Assembly: GCA_947494645.1 (NCBI GenBank) | Contig: CANLVO010000001.1 | Location: 1,302,001 to 1,366,000, forward strand | Length of the DNA stretch: 64,000 nucleotides | Reading direction: 5' to 3' | Source: an uncultured Litoreibacter sp. | Lineage (GTDB): Bacteria > Pseudomonadota > Alphaproteobacteria > Rhodobacterales > Rhodobacteraceae | Part shown: piece by piece, positions 1-7,259 of the stretch | How the letters are laid out: every line of letters starts with the position of its first letter | Position numbering within the stretch: the stretch's first letter is position 1 | The notes under the pieces: model-generated | Told to the model about the DNA's origin: nothing | What the model saw: only the letters and a program-made list of their open reading frames with translations | Database searches by the model: none | Translations under genes and position numbers: made by a program

Positions 1-188
1 GCCTCAATGACGCGCTGGTCTTTGGCTGTGTGACTGTGGCCTCCTTGGCCTCCGGCGGGCTGATGAACTGCTCAGGCGGCACACCCGTGGAAGGCTGGAA
101 CGCCGTGAACTATGCCATGGGCCCATTCCTTGCCCTCGCAGGCGGTGCACTTGTCTGGCTGATGGTCGAGCGCCGCAGGGCTGCCTAG
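1..188 (+). CDS. MFS transporter, C-terminal end (partial)
   Basis: The open frame enters from the left edge (first full codon at base 3) and stops with TAG at 186-188. The 61 visible residues contain two hydrophobic stretches, a loop with NCSGGTPVEGWNAVNYAMGP and a basic end (VERRRAA), as in the last two membrane helices of a 12-TM major facilitator. The substrate cannot be read from this fragment. Its stop codon overlaps the stop of the convergent downstream gene in a CTAG palindrome, so there is no room for a terminator between them. Confidence 0.7.
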   Translation, partial: LNDALVFGCVTVASLASGGLMNCSGGTPVEGWNAVNYAMGPFLALAGGALVWLMVERRRAA

Positions 189-955
189 CGCCACCATCCC
201 AGTAGGCTCAACTTCAAGATCCTGTAGCGCCGGGCAAATTCGCTTTGCGCATAACCCTCTTCGTAGACCTTCGCCGCGTCATGGCGCACCGCTTTGAATG
301 TGGGGTATGCGTTCCAACCGGAAAGCAGGACAGGCTCAAGGGACCTCGACAGGCTCTTGCGCGCGCGGATGGCATAATTCATGTTGAAAAACCCATGCTT
401 CGCCAGCTTTCGAAACGCCACAACATCATCCTGAAACAATGGGTTACGCCCAACTGACTTCAGCCGAGCCGTTGCCCGCAGCATAGCCGCCACACCACAG
501 CCATAAGCAAATTTGCGAATGATCTTTTCATCTGCACCCGGAACAATCAGCCGCGCTGCGGTCCAGATCAAATTGCCATAGGTCGCGTCAACATAGGCAT
601 CAAAGCTCTCGCGGTTTGGAAAAGGGTCCGCGTAGATATCCCAGGCGCGGGCTTCGACAAGTTTGTCCAATACCATGGCTCCCTCGGCGTCGAGAATGTC
701 GGACAGTGGCACCGTAACCGCATGCGCCCTGACCTGCTTGCCCTCACGGATCTCGGCCAACGCGTCGCGCCACCATTGCAAGCGGATTTCGGCAATCATG
801 GGCTCTTGCGTGAGCCAAGGCGCTCGCGTCACCTCGACATTAAACGCATAAAGAGGCCACAGAATTTTCTGAATTTTTTCAGGAGCTAACACCGTAACGT
901 CAAAGCGATCCGGGTCACCGATCCGCACCAGTTCCTTGCAGGCTTCAAGGCTCAT
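185..955 (-). CDS. Squalene/phytoene synthase-like protein (NDUFAF6-like)
   Basis: This 256-residue protein has the all-helical squalene/phytoene synthase fold signature, including IRLQWWRDAL near residue 60 and AYVDATYGNLIWTAA near residue 125. I do not see the two Asp-rich DxxxD motifs that bind prenyl diphosphates: the second-motif region reads AAMLRATARLKSVGRNPLF. Family knowledge suggests a non-catalytic relative such as the mitochondrial complex I assembly factor NDUFAF6, found widely in alphaproteobacteria, rather than a carotenoid enzyme. No crt genes are nearby. Its ATG overlaps the stop of cimA by 4 bp (ATGA), so the two are probably co-translated. Function is inferred; fold assignment is fairly secure. 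Confidence 0.75.
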   Translation of the reverse strand: MSLEACKELVRIGDPDRFDVTVLAPEKIQKILWPLYAFNVEVTRAPWLTQEPMIAEIRLQWWRDALAEIREGKQVRAHAVTVPLSDILDAEGAMVLDKLVEARAWDIYADPFPNRESFDAYVDATYGNLIWTAARLIVPGADEKIIRKFAYGCGVAAMLRATARLKSVGRNPLFQDDVVAFRKLAKHGFFNMNYAIRARKSLSRSLEPVLLSGWNAYPTFKAVRHDAAKVYEEGYAQSEFARRYRILKLSLLGWWR

Positions 956-2568
956 GCCTTGGCACCCTCCTGTATCAGCTTCCAGTTGATCGCGTCCAAC
1001 AAGGCCTCAAAACTCGCATCCACAATGTTCGGAGACACACCCACGGTCGACCAGCGACGCCCCGCGCTGTCGGCGCTGTCGATGATGACGCGGGTCACAG
1101 CTTCAGTCCCGCCTTGGGTAATTCTAACTTTGAAATCAACAAGATGCATGTCTTCTAGGATTGCGGAATACGGACCCAAATCCTTGGCGAGCGCCTTGGA
1201 CAGAGCATTGACGGGGCCGCGATCATGCCCGTCGGCGTCCATGCTTTCACTGACCGAGAGCATTTTTTTACCGCCAACCTTCACGACAACCATCGCCTCT
1301 GACAAGCTAACCATTTGATTATACTTATTTTTGCGACGCTCTACCGTAACCTTGTAGCGCTTGACCTCGAAAAATTGCGGGATCAGGCCCAATTCATCCC
1401 GCGCCAAAAGCTCGAAGGAGGCCTGCGCGGTGTCGTAGCTATAACCGCTCTCTTCAGCGGTTTTGATCCGGTCAAGAATACGCGGCAGCGCCGATTGGTC
1501 AGTGACCTCGACACCCATTTCCAACAATCTTTTCCGTAGGTTAGACTGCCCCGCTTGGTTGGACATCGGCACCACGCGGCTATTGCCTACGGCGGCGGGA
1601 TCGACATGCTCATAGGTGCTAGGGTCCTTCAAAATCGCGGAAGCATGCAGGCCTGACTTGTGGGCGAAGGCGGAGGCGCCGACATAGGCGGCGTGTTTGT
1701 TGGGGACGCGGTTGAGGATATCGTCCAACTTGCGGCTGGCGAGCGTCAAAGGGTGCAGATTTTCAGGCGCAATACCACATTCAAAGCGGTCCCTATAGCT
1801 TTGTTTTAAAAGCAAAGTTGGGATGATTGAGGTGAGGTTGGCGTTGCCGCAGCGCTCGCCCAGACCGTTGAGGGTGCCTTGCACTTGGCGGGCCCCGGCG
1901 TCGATGGCGGCTAGACTGCCTGCGACGGCGTTTTCGGTGTCATTATGGGTGTGGATCGCGACGTGATCGCCCGGAATACCGGAGGCGATAACCTGCTGAA
2001 CTATATCACTTATTTCGGATGGAAGCGTGCCACCATTGGTGTCGCAAAGCGCTATCCAGCGGGTGCCGGCGTCGTATGCGGCGTGGATGGCTTGCAATGC
2101 GTAGTCGGGATTGGCTTTGTGGCCGTCGAAAAAATGCTCTGCGTCGAAGATCGCTTCGCGGTTATTGGCGGCTATGTGTTTGAAAGATTGAGAAATATTC
2201 TCGATGTTCTCTTCCAGAGAGATGCCCAAAGCGGTCTTCACGTGGAAGTCGTGGGTCTTGCCAACGAGGCAGACGGCGGGGGTTCCGGCATTCATCACGG
2301 CGGCCAGCACGTCGTCGTTTTCGGCCGACCGCCCTGCCCGTTTGGTCATCCCGAACGCGGTCATTTTTGCTTTGGTTACAGGGGGTTGCGCAAAGAATTC
2401 CGTGTCAGTCGGGTTGGCTCCGGGCCAGCCGCCTTCGATGTAGTCGATGCCGATCTGGTCCAAAAGCTGGGCGATCTGCACCTTTTCAGCGGCGGAGAAC
2501 TGGACGCCTTGGGTCTGGTTTCCGTCCCGCAGCGTGGTGTCGAAGATGTAGAGGCGCTCTTTTGTCAT
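952..2568 (-). CDS. cimA: (R)-citramalate synthase
   Basis: The 538-residue product condenses pyruvate and acetyl-CoA to citramalate, the entry to threonine-independent isoleucine synthesis. The DRE-TIM metallolyase motif DTTLRDGNQ is at residues 10-18, the metal-binding HTHNDTENAVAGS and the NGLGERCGNANL motif follow near residues 205-240, and a LeuA-type allosteric/dimer domain fills the last 130 residues. Length and the GNANLTSIIPTL region fit CimA better than 2-isopropylmalate synthase or homocitrate synthase. It lies downstream of cysS on the same strand, with a long perfect inverted repeat 10 bp before its start codon, and overlaps the next gene by 4 bp. Isopropylmalate synthase activity is the main alternative. 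Confidence 0.9.
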   Translation of the reverse strand: MTKERLYIFDTTLRDGNQTQGVQFSAAEKVQIAQLLDQIGIDYIEGGWPGANPTDTEFFAQPPVTKAKMTAFGMTKRAGRSAENDDVLAAVMNAGTPAVCLVGKTHDFHVKTALGISLEENIENISQSFKHIAANNREAIFDAEHFFDGHKANPDYALQAIHAAYDAGTRWIALCDTNGGTLPSEISDIVQQVIASGIPGDHVAIHTHNDTENAVAGSLAAIDAGARQVQGTLNGLGERCGNANLTSIIPTLLLKQSYRDRFECGIAPENLHPLTLASRKLDDILNRVPNKHAAYVGASAFAHKSGLHASAILKDPSTYEHVDPAAVGNSRVVPMSNQAGQSNLRKRLLEMGVEVTDQSALPRILDRIKTAEESGYSYDTAQASFELLARDELGLIPQFFEVKRYKVTVERRKNKYNQMVSLSEAMVVVKVGGKKMLSVSESMDADGHDRGPVNALSKALAKDLGPYSAILEDMHLVDFKVRITQGGTEAVTRVIIDSADSAGRRWSTVGVSPNIVDASFEALLDAINWKLIQEGAKA

Positions 2569-2578
2569 GTCAGGCCTC

Positions 2579-2631
2579 TTTTGTACAAAATGGGGTCAAT
2601 TGAAACAGGCCAAAACCCATTTTGTACAAAA
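2579..2631. promoter_or_regulatory. 16-bp perfect inverted repeat upstream of cimA
   Basis: Arms TTTTGTACAAAATGGG (2579-2594) and CCCATTTTGTACAAAA (2616-2631) are exact reverse complements across a 21-bp spacer. Each arm contains the 12-bp palindrome TTTTGTACAAAA, so this reads as two identical dimer sites about 37 bp apart (near 3.5 helical turns), or as a single long RNA stem. It lies 10 bp upstream of the cimA ATG and 58 bp after the cysS stop. A two-site repressor operator overlapping the cimA promoter or leader is the simplest reading; the cognate regulator is unknown. Confidence 0.65.
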
Positions 2632-2688
2632 CTCGAGGGGTGGTTTTGGTAAGGGTTTGGTAACGATTGGGGCGCTGTGCGGTGAGGG

Positions 2689-4107
2689 TCATTTCACGTC
2701 CTCCAACAAGGCCGCCAATTCGGTGTCGGAAAACACCACAGGATCAACCGAATCTTCACCATTGGGGCTTAGCTTCCATTTTGTCAGGTCCAATCCAAAA
2801 CCCAACGCGCGGGTCCGGATGGAATCCGCGTCTGTGTAGTTTTTAGCATCCCTCAAGGAGGTCCATATTGAAACAAGCTCAGTGATGTTCTGTCGGTCTG
2901 CCGCCGTAAGGCCATAGCCGTAATTCGGCTCTTCATTGTCCACGTCCAACCACGGGAATGACGGGTCAATTCCGAGGATGGAGAGTGATGCCGCGAGACT
3001 GTCGAGCGCATCTGCACCCCCATCCTTCCAAAGCGCATGAAGCCGCGCAATAGCGAGGGGTGTGTTCAGATCGTTTGAAAGCGCCTCTACGATACCTGCG
3101 TCCACCTTCGCAGGATTTGGTGCACGGTTTTCCAACCCGGTGCGCCAGCGTGTGAAATGCGCGCGGGCCTCAGCAGCCTTACGCTCCGTCCAGTCCATCG
3201 GTTTGCGGTAATGGGTGGACAGCATGACGAAGCGGATGATTTCTCCGGGGACGCCTTGATCCAGCAGATCGCGCACGGTGAAGAAATTGCCCAGCGACTT
3301 GGACATCTTCTTGCCCTCGACCTGCAGCATCTCGTTATGCATCCAGATATTTGCGAAAGCGTGGCCTGCGCATTTGGACTGGGCAATCTCGTTTTCATGA
3401 TGGGGGAAGGTCAGGTCGTTGCCACCGCCGTGGATGTCGAAGCGCTCGCCCAAAAGCTCGTAGGCCATGGCGGAGCATTCGATGTGCCAGCCGGGGCGGC
3501 CTCGGCCCCACGGACTGTCCCAGCCGGGCAGATCATCGGCGGAGGGTTTCCACAGGACGAAATCCATCGGGTCTTCTTTGTAGGGTGCGACCTCTACCCG
3601 AGCGCCGGCGATCATGTCATCGACGCTGCGACCGCTTAACTTTCCGTAATCGTCGTAGCTGCGAACCTTAAAGAGGACATGCCCCTCGGCGGCGTAAGCG
3701 TGGCCTTTCTCGATCAGGGTTTCGATCATCTTGACCATGTGGGGCACATAGGCCGTGGCGCGGGGCATTTCGTTTGGCTCCAGCGCACCGATGGCGGCCA
3801 TGTCGTCGAGAAACCACTGCGTCGTCTCGGCGGTGATGTCGGAGATATCGCGGCCCGTCTCGGCGGCGCGGGCGTTGATCTTGTCGTCTACGTCTGTGAA
3901 GTTCCGCACGTAAGTCACTGCATCCGCACCATATTCATGGCGCAGCAGGCGAAAGAGCATGTCGAACACTACCACAGCGCGGGCATTGCCCAGATGGGCG
4001 CGGTCATAGACGGTGGGGCCGCAGACATACATGCTGACCTTGCCCGGAGTGATCGGTGCAAGCTCCTGTTTGGAGCGGGTCGCAGTGTTGTAGAGTTGAA
4101 TGGTCAT
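2689..4107 (-). CDS. cysS: Cysteinyl-tRNA synthetase
   Basis: A class I aminoacyl-tRNA synthetase of 472 residues that charges tRNA-Cys. Visible signatures are the zinc-site Cys29 in VCGPTVYD, the HIGH-equivalent HLGN at residues 38-41, the zinc-binding segments [10 protein letters not shown] and [11 protein letters not shown] near residues 205-240, and the KMSKS loop in [10 protein letters not shown] near residue 270. Length matches the bacterial family (about 460-470). It is preceded on the same strand by a 14-codon ORF rich in TGC cysteine codons and a strong stem, suggesting control by the supply of charged tRNA-Cys. cimA follows 120 bp downstream. Confidence 0.97.
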   Translation of the reverse strand: MTIQLYNTATRSKQELAPITPGKVSMYVCGPTVYDRAHLGNARAVVVFDMLFRLLRHEYGADAVTYVRNFTDVDDKINARAAETGRDISDITAETTQWFLDDMAAIGALEPNEMPRATAYVPHMVKMIETLIEKGHAYAAEGHVLFKVRSYDDYGKLSGRSVDDMIAGARVEVAPYKEDPMDFVLWKPSADDLPGWDSPWGRGRPGWHIECSAMAYELLGERFDIHGGGNDLTFPHHENEIAQSKCAGHAFANIWMHNEMLQVEGKKMSKSLGNFFTVRDLLDQGVPGEIIRFVMLSTHYRKPMDWTERKAAEARAHFTRWRTGLENRAPNPAKVDAGIVEALSNDLNTPLAIARLHALWKDGGADALDSLAASLSILGIDPSFPWLDVDNEEPNYGYGLTAADRQNITELVSIWTSLRDAKNYTDADSIRTRALGFGLDLTKWKLSPNGEDSVDPVVFSDTELAALLEDVK

Positions 4108-4132
4108 GAGGCCTCACGCGCGCAGGGGGTGC

Positions 4133-4180
4133 GGCGGGCTTAGCAAACTCAATCTGTGAAGAAAATGGTTAAGACCCGCC
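4133..4180 (-). promoter_or_regulatory. Stem-loop between Cys-rich leader ORF and cysS
   Basis: On the minus strand GGCGGGTCTTA pairs with TAAGCCCGCC (one bulged T) around a 27-nt loop. It begins 8 nt after the stop of the cysteine-rich leader ORF and ends 25 nt before the cysS ATG. There is no U-run after it, so it is not an obvious intrinsic terminator. It could act on translation, RNA stability or Rho access. The placement is what makes it worth noting. Confidence 0.5.
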
Positions 4181-4188
4181 TGAATTGT

Positions 4189-4233
4189 TCAGATGGTAAT
4201 GCAGCAGCAAATGATGATGCAGGTCTTGGTCAT
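4189..4233 (-). CDS. Cysteine-rich leader peptide (14 aa) of cysS
   Basis: The minus strand reads ATG to TGA as MTKTCIIICCCITI: four Cys in 14 codons, all TGC, three of them consecutive, opening 126 nt upstream of the cysS start codon on the same strand. There is no Shine-Dalgarno; instead a TGCTAA hexamer ends 9 nt before the ATG with TTGCCT 15 nt further up, so the message could be leaderless or nearly so. Polycysteine short ORFs that sense cysteine or Cys-tRNA supply are established in mycobacteria; the analogy to cysS control here is my inference. The opposite strand gives a Met/Gln-rich frame with no gene downstream, so this strand is preferred. Confidence 0.55.
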   Translation of the reverse strand: MTKTCIIICCCITI

Positions 4234-4234
4234 G

Positions 4235-4264
4235 TGAGGGGCTTAGCACAGGGCCAGCCCCTCA
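4235..4264. other. 9-bp perfect hairpin upstream of the leader ORF
   Basis: TGAGGGGCT (4235-4243) and AGCCCCTCA (4256-4264) form an exact stem around 12 nt. On the minus strand it lies between the VOC gene stop (4274) and the Cys-rich leader ATG (4233). No U-run follows on either strand. It may be a processing or transcription-end structure for the VOC transcript, or it may overlap the promoter of the leader/cysS unit. Confidence 0.45.
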
Positions 4265-4273
4265 GGCAATGAT

Positions 4274-4660
4274 CTAGCTGTAGGAGACAACCTCGAACTC
4301 GATCCCGTCGGGGTCGTGGAAATAGAAGCGGCGGCCCGGCTCATAGTCGCCGTGCATCGTGGGCTTGAGGCCGCGGGCAATGACCTTGGCCTCGACCGCG
4401 TCGATATCATCGACCACGACGCCCACATGGTTCAGCCCACCGGTGGTGGTGTAGTTGCTGTTTGTCTTGGCCCCGACTTGGGTTTTTGGCGCATAGACCG
4501 CGAGATAGGTGTCGTCATTGCCCACATGAATGGTGTGGCCGCCATCCTTGGCCTCGCCCTGCCAGCGAATGTGCCAGCCGAAGAGGTCATCGAGCATCGC
4601 GGCCATTGCCTGCGGGTCAGAGGAGGTCAGGTTGAGGTGTTCGAGACGTGGCTCAGGCAT
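4274..4660 (-). CDS. VOC-family (glyoxalase/bleomycin-resistance type) protein
   Basis: This 128-residue protein has two beta-alpha-beta-beta-beta modules of the vicinal oxygen chelate fold. Its metal-ligand-type positions are LEHLNLTSSD at the N-terminus, GGLNHVGVVVDD near residue 72 and the closing FHDPDGIEFEVVSY. The substrate (glyoxal adduct, antibiotic or ring-cleavage dioxygenase type) cannot be decided. It is transcribed divergently from soxR, and its upstream region carries a SoxR-like box inside a 19-bp-spacer promoter pointing at this gene. A role in redox-cycler or electrophile stress is therefore likely. Confidence 0.85.
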   Translation of the reverse strand: MPEPRLEHLNLTSSDPQAMAAMLDDLFGWHIRWQGEAKDGGHTIHVGNDDTYLAVYAPKTQVGAKTNSNYTTTGGLNHVGVVVDDIDAVEAKVIARGLKPTMHGDYEPGRRFYFHDPDGIEFEVVSYS

Positions 4661-4697
4661 GGGAGTGCCCCTTCTTCTTTGATTACATGGTGAAACC

Positions 4698-4728
4698 AGT
4701 GTAATTCCTCAAGTAAACCTTAGCTCAA
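4698..4728 (-). promoter_or_regulatory. SoxR-type box in a 19-bp-spacer promoter
   Basis: Plus-strand 4707-4724 reads CCTCAAGTAAACCTTAGC, matching the E. coli soxS operator CCTCAAGTTAACTTGAGG at 14 of 18 positions (consensus from memory). On the minus strand it lies between -35 TTGAGC (4723-4728) and -10 TACACT (4698-4703), separated by 19 bp. This over-long spacer is the hallmark of MerR-family activated promoters. The promoter points at the VOC gene, whose ATG is 38 bp downstream of the -10; SoxR is encoded on the other side. Confidence 0.75.
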
Positions 4729-4741
4729 GCGGAGAATATGT

Positions 4742-5212
4742 ATGAAAGCCAATGCGTTGGGAAAACGGGGGCTGTCGATTGGGCAATTGTCGGAGCGCAC
4801 GGGGCTGTCTGTGTCGGCGATCCGGCATTACGAGTCGGAGGGGCTGGTGCAGGCCTGGCGGACCGACGGGGGTCAGCGACGCTTTGACCGGGCCGATATC
4901 AGGCGGCTGTCATTTGTGATGATCAGTCAGGAGCTGGGATTTTCGCTGGCGCAGATCAGGGCGCATTTGCAGGGTTTGCCCGAGGGGCGGACGCCGACGC
5001 AGGCTGACTGGAACCGGATTGCAGTGGGCTTTCGGCGTGACATTGACGCGCGGATCGAGGGGCTGGTCACATTGAGGGACCGGTTGGAGGGCTGCATCGG
5101 CTGCGGGTGCCTGTCGCTGAAGCGTTGCGCTTTGTGGAACCCGCGCGACCGCGCACGGCGCTATGGGACCGGCCCGCGTTACCTGCGCGGCGACCCGGTC
5201 GAGGGTGATTGA
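4742..5212 (+). CDS. soxR: Redox-sensitive MerR-family activator SoxR
   Basis: The 156-residue protein opens with a MerR winged helix (LSIGQLSERTGLSVSAIRHY, residues 11-30), continues into a dimerisation coil, and carries the [2Fe-2S] ligands Cys118, Cys121, Cys123 and Cys129 in CIGCGCLSLKRC, essentially the spacing of E. coli SoxR. Oxidation of the cluster by redox-cycling compounds switches the protein to an activator. The start codon has GGAGA 6 nt upstream. The adjacent divergent VOC promoter holds a SoxR-like box, so this is likely a self-contained SoxR-VOC response unit. No soxS is present, as expected outside enterics. Confidence 0.93.
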   Translation: MKANALGKRGLSIGQLSERTGLSVSAIRHYESEGLVQAWRTDGGQRRFDRADIRRLSFVMISQELGFSLAQIRAHLQGLPEGRTPTQADWNRIAVGFRRDIDARIEGLVTLRDRLEGCIGCGCLSLKRCALWNPRDRARRYGTGPRYLRGDPVEGD

Positions 5213-5283
5213 AACAATCACGAAATCCGGTTTGACTTTGGCCGCGCACGCTGGCTCCATCCGGGCAGATAACGGAGGCAGCG

Positions 5284-6456
5284 ATGCAGGTATCTCAGCG
5301 GATTTCCGGACTGACCGGCGGCGGCTCGGACGGGTGGGACGTGTTCTACCGGGCGCGCGACATGATCGCGCGCGGCGAGGCTGTGACGGAGCTGACCATC
5401 GGGGAGCATGACATCCGCACCGACCCGTCCATTCTGGCCGCGATGAACGGCGCGGCGGTGGGCGGGCATACGGGATATGCCAGCGTGCCGGGCGTCGCAG
5501 CCTTGCGCGACGCGGTGGCCACAAGGCTGACGGAGCGCACAGGCGTGGCCACCACCCGCGACAATATCGTGATCACGCCAGGCGGTCAGGCGGCCCTGTT
5601 TGCCGCGCATATGGCGGTCTGCGACGAGGGCGACGCGGCGCTGTATTGCGATCCGTATTACGCCACCTACCCCGGCACGATCCGAGGTGTGGGCGCGGTG
5701 CCGCGTGCGGTGATCACCCGGCCCGAGGCGGCGTTTCAGCCGACATTTACCGACATTGCCAAACACGCGCGGGGGGCACGCTCGATCCTTGTGAACACGC
5801 CGAACAACCCCACGGGCGTGGTCTATGACCGCGCCACGGTGGAGGCGATTGCGCGGGCGTGTTGCGAATACGAGCTGTGGTGCATCTCGGACGAGGTCTA
5901 TGACACGCAGGTCTGGGAGGGCACCCATATCAGCCCGCGGACCATGGACGGCATGGTGGAGCGAACGCTGGTGGTGGGCTCGATGTCGAAAAGCCACGCG
6001 ATGACCGGCAGCCGCGTGGGCTGGGTCGCGGGGCCAGCGGAGGTGGTGGCGCATCTGGTGAACCTGGCCACGCACACGACCTACGGCGTGCCGGGCTATA
6101 TTCAGGACGCCGCGCTCTTTGCGTTGAACGAAGGGCCGGAGCTGGAGGCGCGCGTGGGGGCTCCGTTCGAGCGGCGGCGCGGGCTGGCGCGAGGGCTGCT
6201 GGAGGCCCAGAATGTGGTGAAGCTGGTGCCCTCGGGCGGCGCGATGTATCTGATGCTGGATTGCCGGGCCACGGGGCTGAGCGGCGAGGACTTCGCCAAC
6301 CAACTGCTGGACACGCACCGCATCGCGGTGATGCCGGGCGAAAGCTTTGGGCAGGCGGCGGCGGGGCATATCCGCGTGGCGATGACGGTCGAAGACGGCG
6401 CGTTCGAGGCCGCTTTGGCCACAATACTGACCTTTGCACAGGAGCTGGCGGCATGA
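5284..6456 (+). CDS. Class I/II PLP-dependent aminotransferase
   Basis: A 390-residue fold-type I aminotransferase. NTPNNPTGVV (residues 171-180) and SDEVYD (202-207) hold the Asn and Asp that contact the cofactor; the Schiff-base lysine is Lys236 in SMSKSHAMTGSRVGW; the substrate-carboxylate Arg lies in GHIRVAM near the C-terminus. The amino-acid substrate is not evident; aspartate-, arginine-pyruvate- and aromatic-type enzymes share this pattern. It starts 71 bp after soxR and its stop overlaps the start of the PEP mutase-like gene (ATGA), implying a joint catabolic job. Confidence 0.88.
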   Translation: MQVSQRISGLTGGGSDGWDVFYRARDMIARGEAVTELTIGEHDIRTDPSILAAMNGAAVGGHTGYASVPGVAALRDAVATRLTERTGVATTRDNIVITPGGQAALFAAHMAVCDEGDAALYCDPYYATYPGTIRGVGAVPRAVITRPEAAFQPTFTDIAKHARGARSILVNTPNNPTGVVYDRATVEAIARACCEYELWCISDEVYDTQVWEGTHISPRTMDGMVERTLVVGSMSKSHAMTGSRVGWVAGPAEVVAHLVNLATHTTYGVPGYIQDAALFALNEGPELEARVGAPFERRRGLARGLLEAQNVVKLVPSGGAMYLMLDCRATGLSGEDFANQLLDTHRIAVMPGESFGQAAAGHIRVAMTVEDGAFEAALATILTFAQELAA

Positions 6457-7259
6457 GTTTCAGGGACCTTCACCAACCGGGCAGCCCGTTTGTTCTGGCC
6501 AATGCGTGGGATGTTGGCTCGGCCCGCGTGCTGGCGGCGATGGGGGCCAAGGCAATCGCGACCTCGTCGGCGGCTTATGCGTTCACCCTCGGGTTGCCCG
6601 ATGGCGGGCACGTGTCGCGCGACGACCATTTGGCGCATGCGCAAGACCTGATCGCGGCGGTGGATTTGCCGGTCTCGGGCGATTTTGAAGACGGGTTTGG
6701 GCCCGACCCTGACACTTGCACAGAAACCGTGCGGCTGTCGGGCGAGATCGGGCTAGCCGGGATTTGCATTGAGGACACGATCGGCGCGTCTGAGCAGGTG
6801 TATGATTTCGATCTGTCCGTGGAGCGCGTGCGGGCGGCGAGTGCTGCGGCGCGGGCCTTGAAGGACGACTTCTTCTTCGTGGCGCGGGCGGATGGCGTGA
6901 TGACCGGCGGCTATGACATGGAAGAAGCCCTGCGCCGGGTCCGGGCCTTTGACGCGGCGGGGGCGGACGGGATCTATGTGCCGCTGCCGCCAGACATTGA
7001 CGCGCTCAAACAGATCGTGGCGGCGACCCAGAAGCCCGTGAACGTGTTGGCGGCAGGGCCGATCACCAAGCACAGCCAAGCCGAGTTTGCCGCTGCAGGT
7101 GTGGCACGCATCTCGCTGGGCTCGGCTTTGGCCCGCGTCACGCACCGCGCGTTGGTCGAGACCGCCGACGCCATTCTGGGTGGTGACTTTACCGGGCTGA
7201 AAGCCGCCATGTCAGGGGCCAAGGTGGATGCGATGCTGTCCAAGGGCATGTCTTCGTGA
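6453..7259 (+). CDS. Isocitrate lyase/PEP mutase-family protein
   Basis: I place the start at ATG 6453, overlapping the aminotransferase stop; a longer in-frame reading back to 6261 lies inside that gene. The 268-residue product has the (beta/alpha)8 PEP mutase/ICL features: LANAWDVGSARVLAAMGAKA, GDFEDGFG and GICIEDT for Mg binding. The KKCGH-type catalytic loop of true isocitrate lyase is absent, pointing to the carboxyvinyl-phosphonate mutase or 2-methylisocitrate lyase-like subgroup that cleaves or rearranges C-C bonds next to carboxylates. The substrate is unknown. The following gene overlaps its stop by 4 bp. Confidence 0.85.
   Translation: MSFRDLHQPGSPFVLANAWDVGSARVLAAMGAKAIATSSAAYAFTLGLPDGGHVSRDDHLAHAQDLIAAVDLPVSGDFEDGFGPDPDTCTETVRLSGEIGLAGICIEDTIGASEQVYDFDLSVERVRAASAAARALKDDFFFVARADGVMTGGYDMEEALRRVRAFDAAGADGIYVPLPPDIDALKQIVAATQKPVNVLAAGPITKHSQAEFAAAGVARISLGSALARVTHRALVETADAILGGDFTGLKAAMSGAKVDAMLSKGMSS

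Noticed and set aside
4193-4237. Plus-strand Met/Gln-rich ORF MVMQQQMMMQVLVM
   Set aside because: It is the antisense reading of the Cys-rich leader ORF. No plus-strand gene follows closely, while the minus-strand reading leads into cysS, so the composition is explained by the opposite strand.
5218-6369. Minus-strand open frame of 383 codons opposite the aminotransferase
   Set aside because: Arg/His-rich shadow frame; the plus-strand gene has all PLP motifs.
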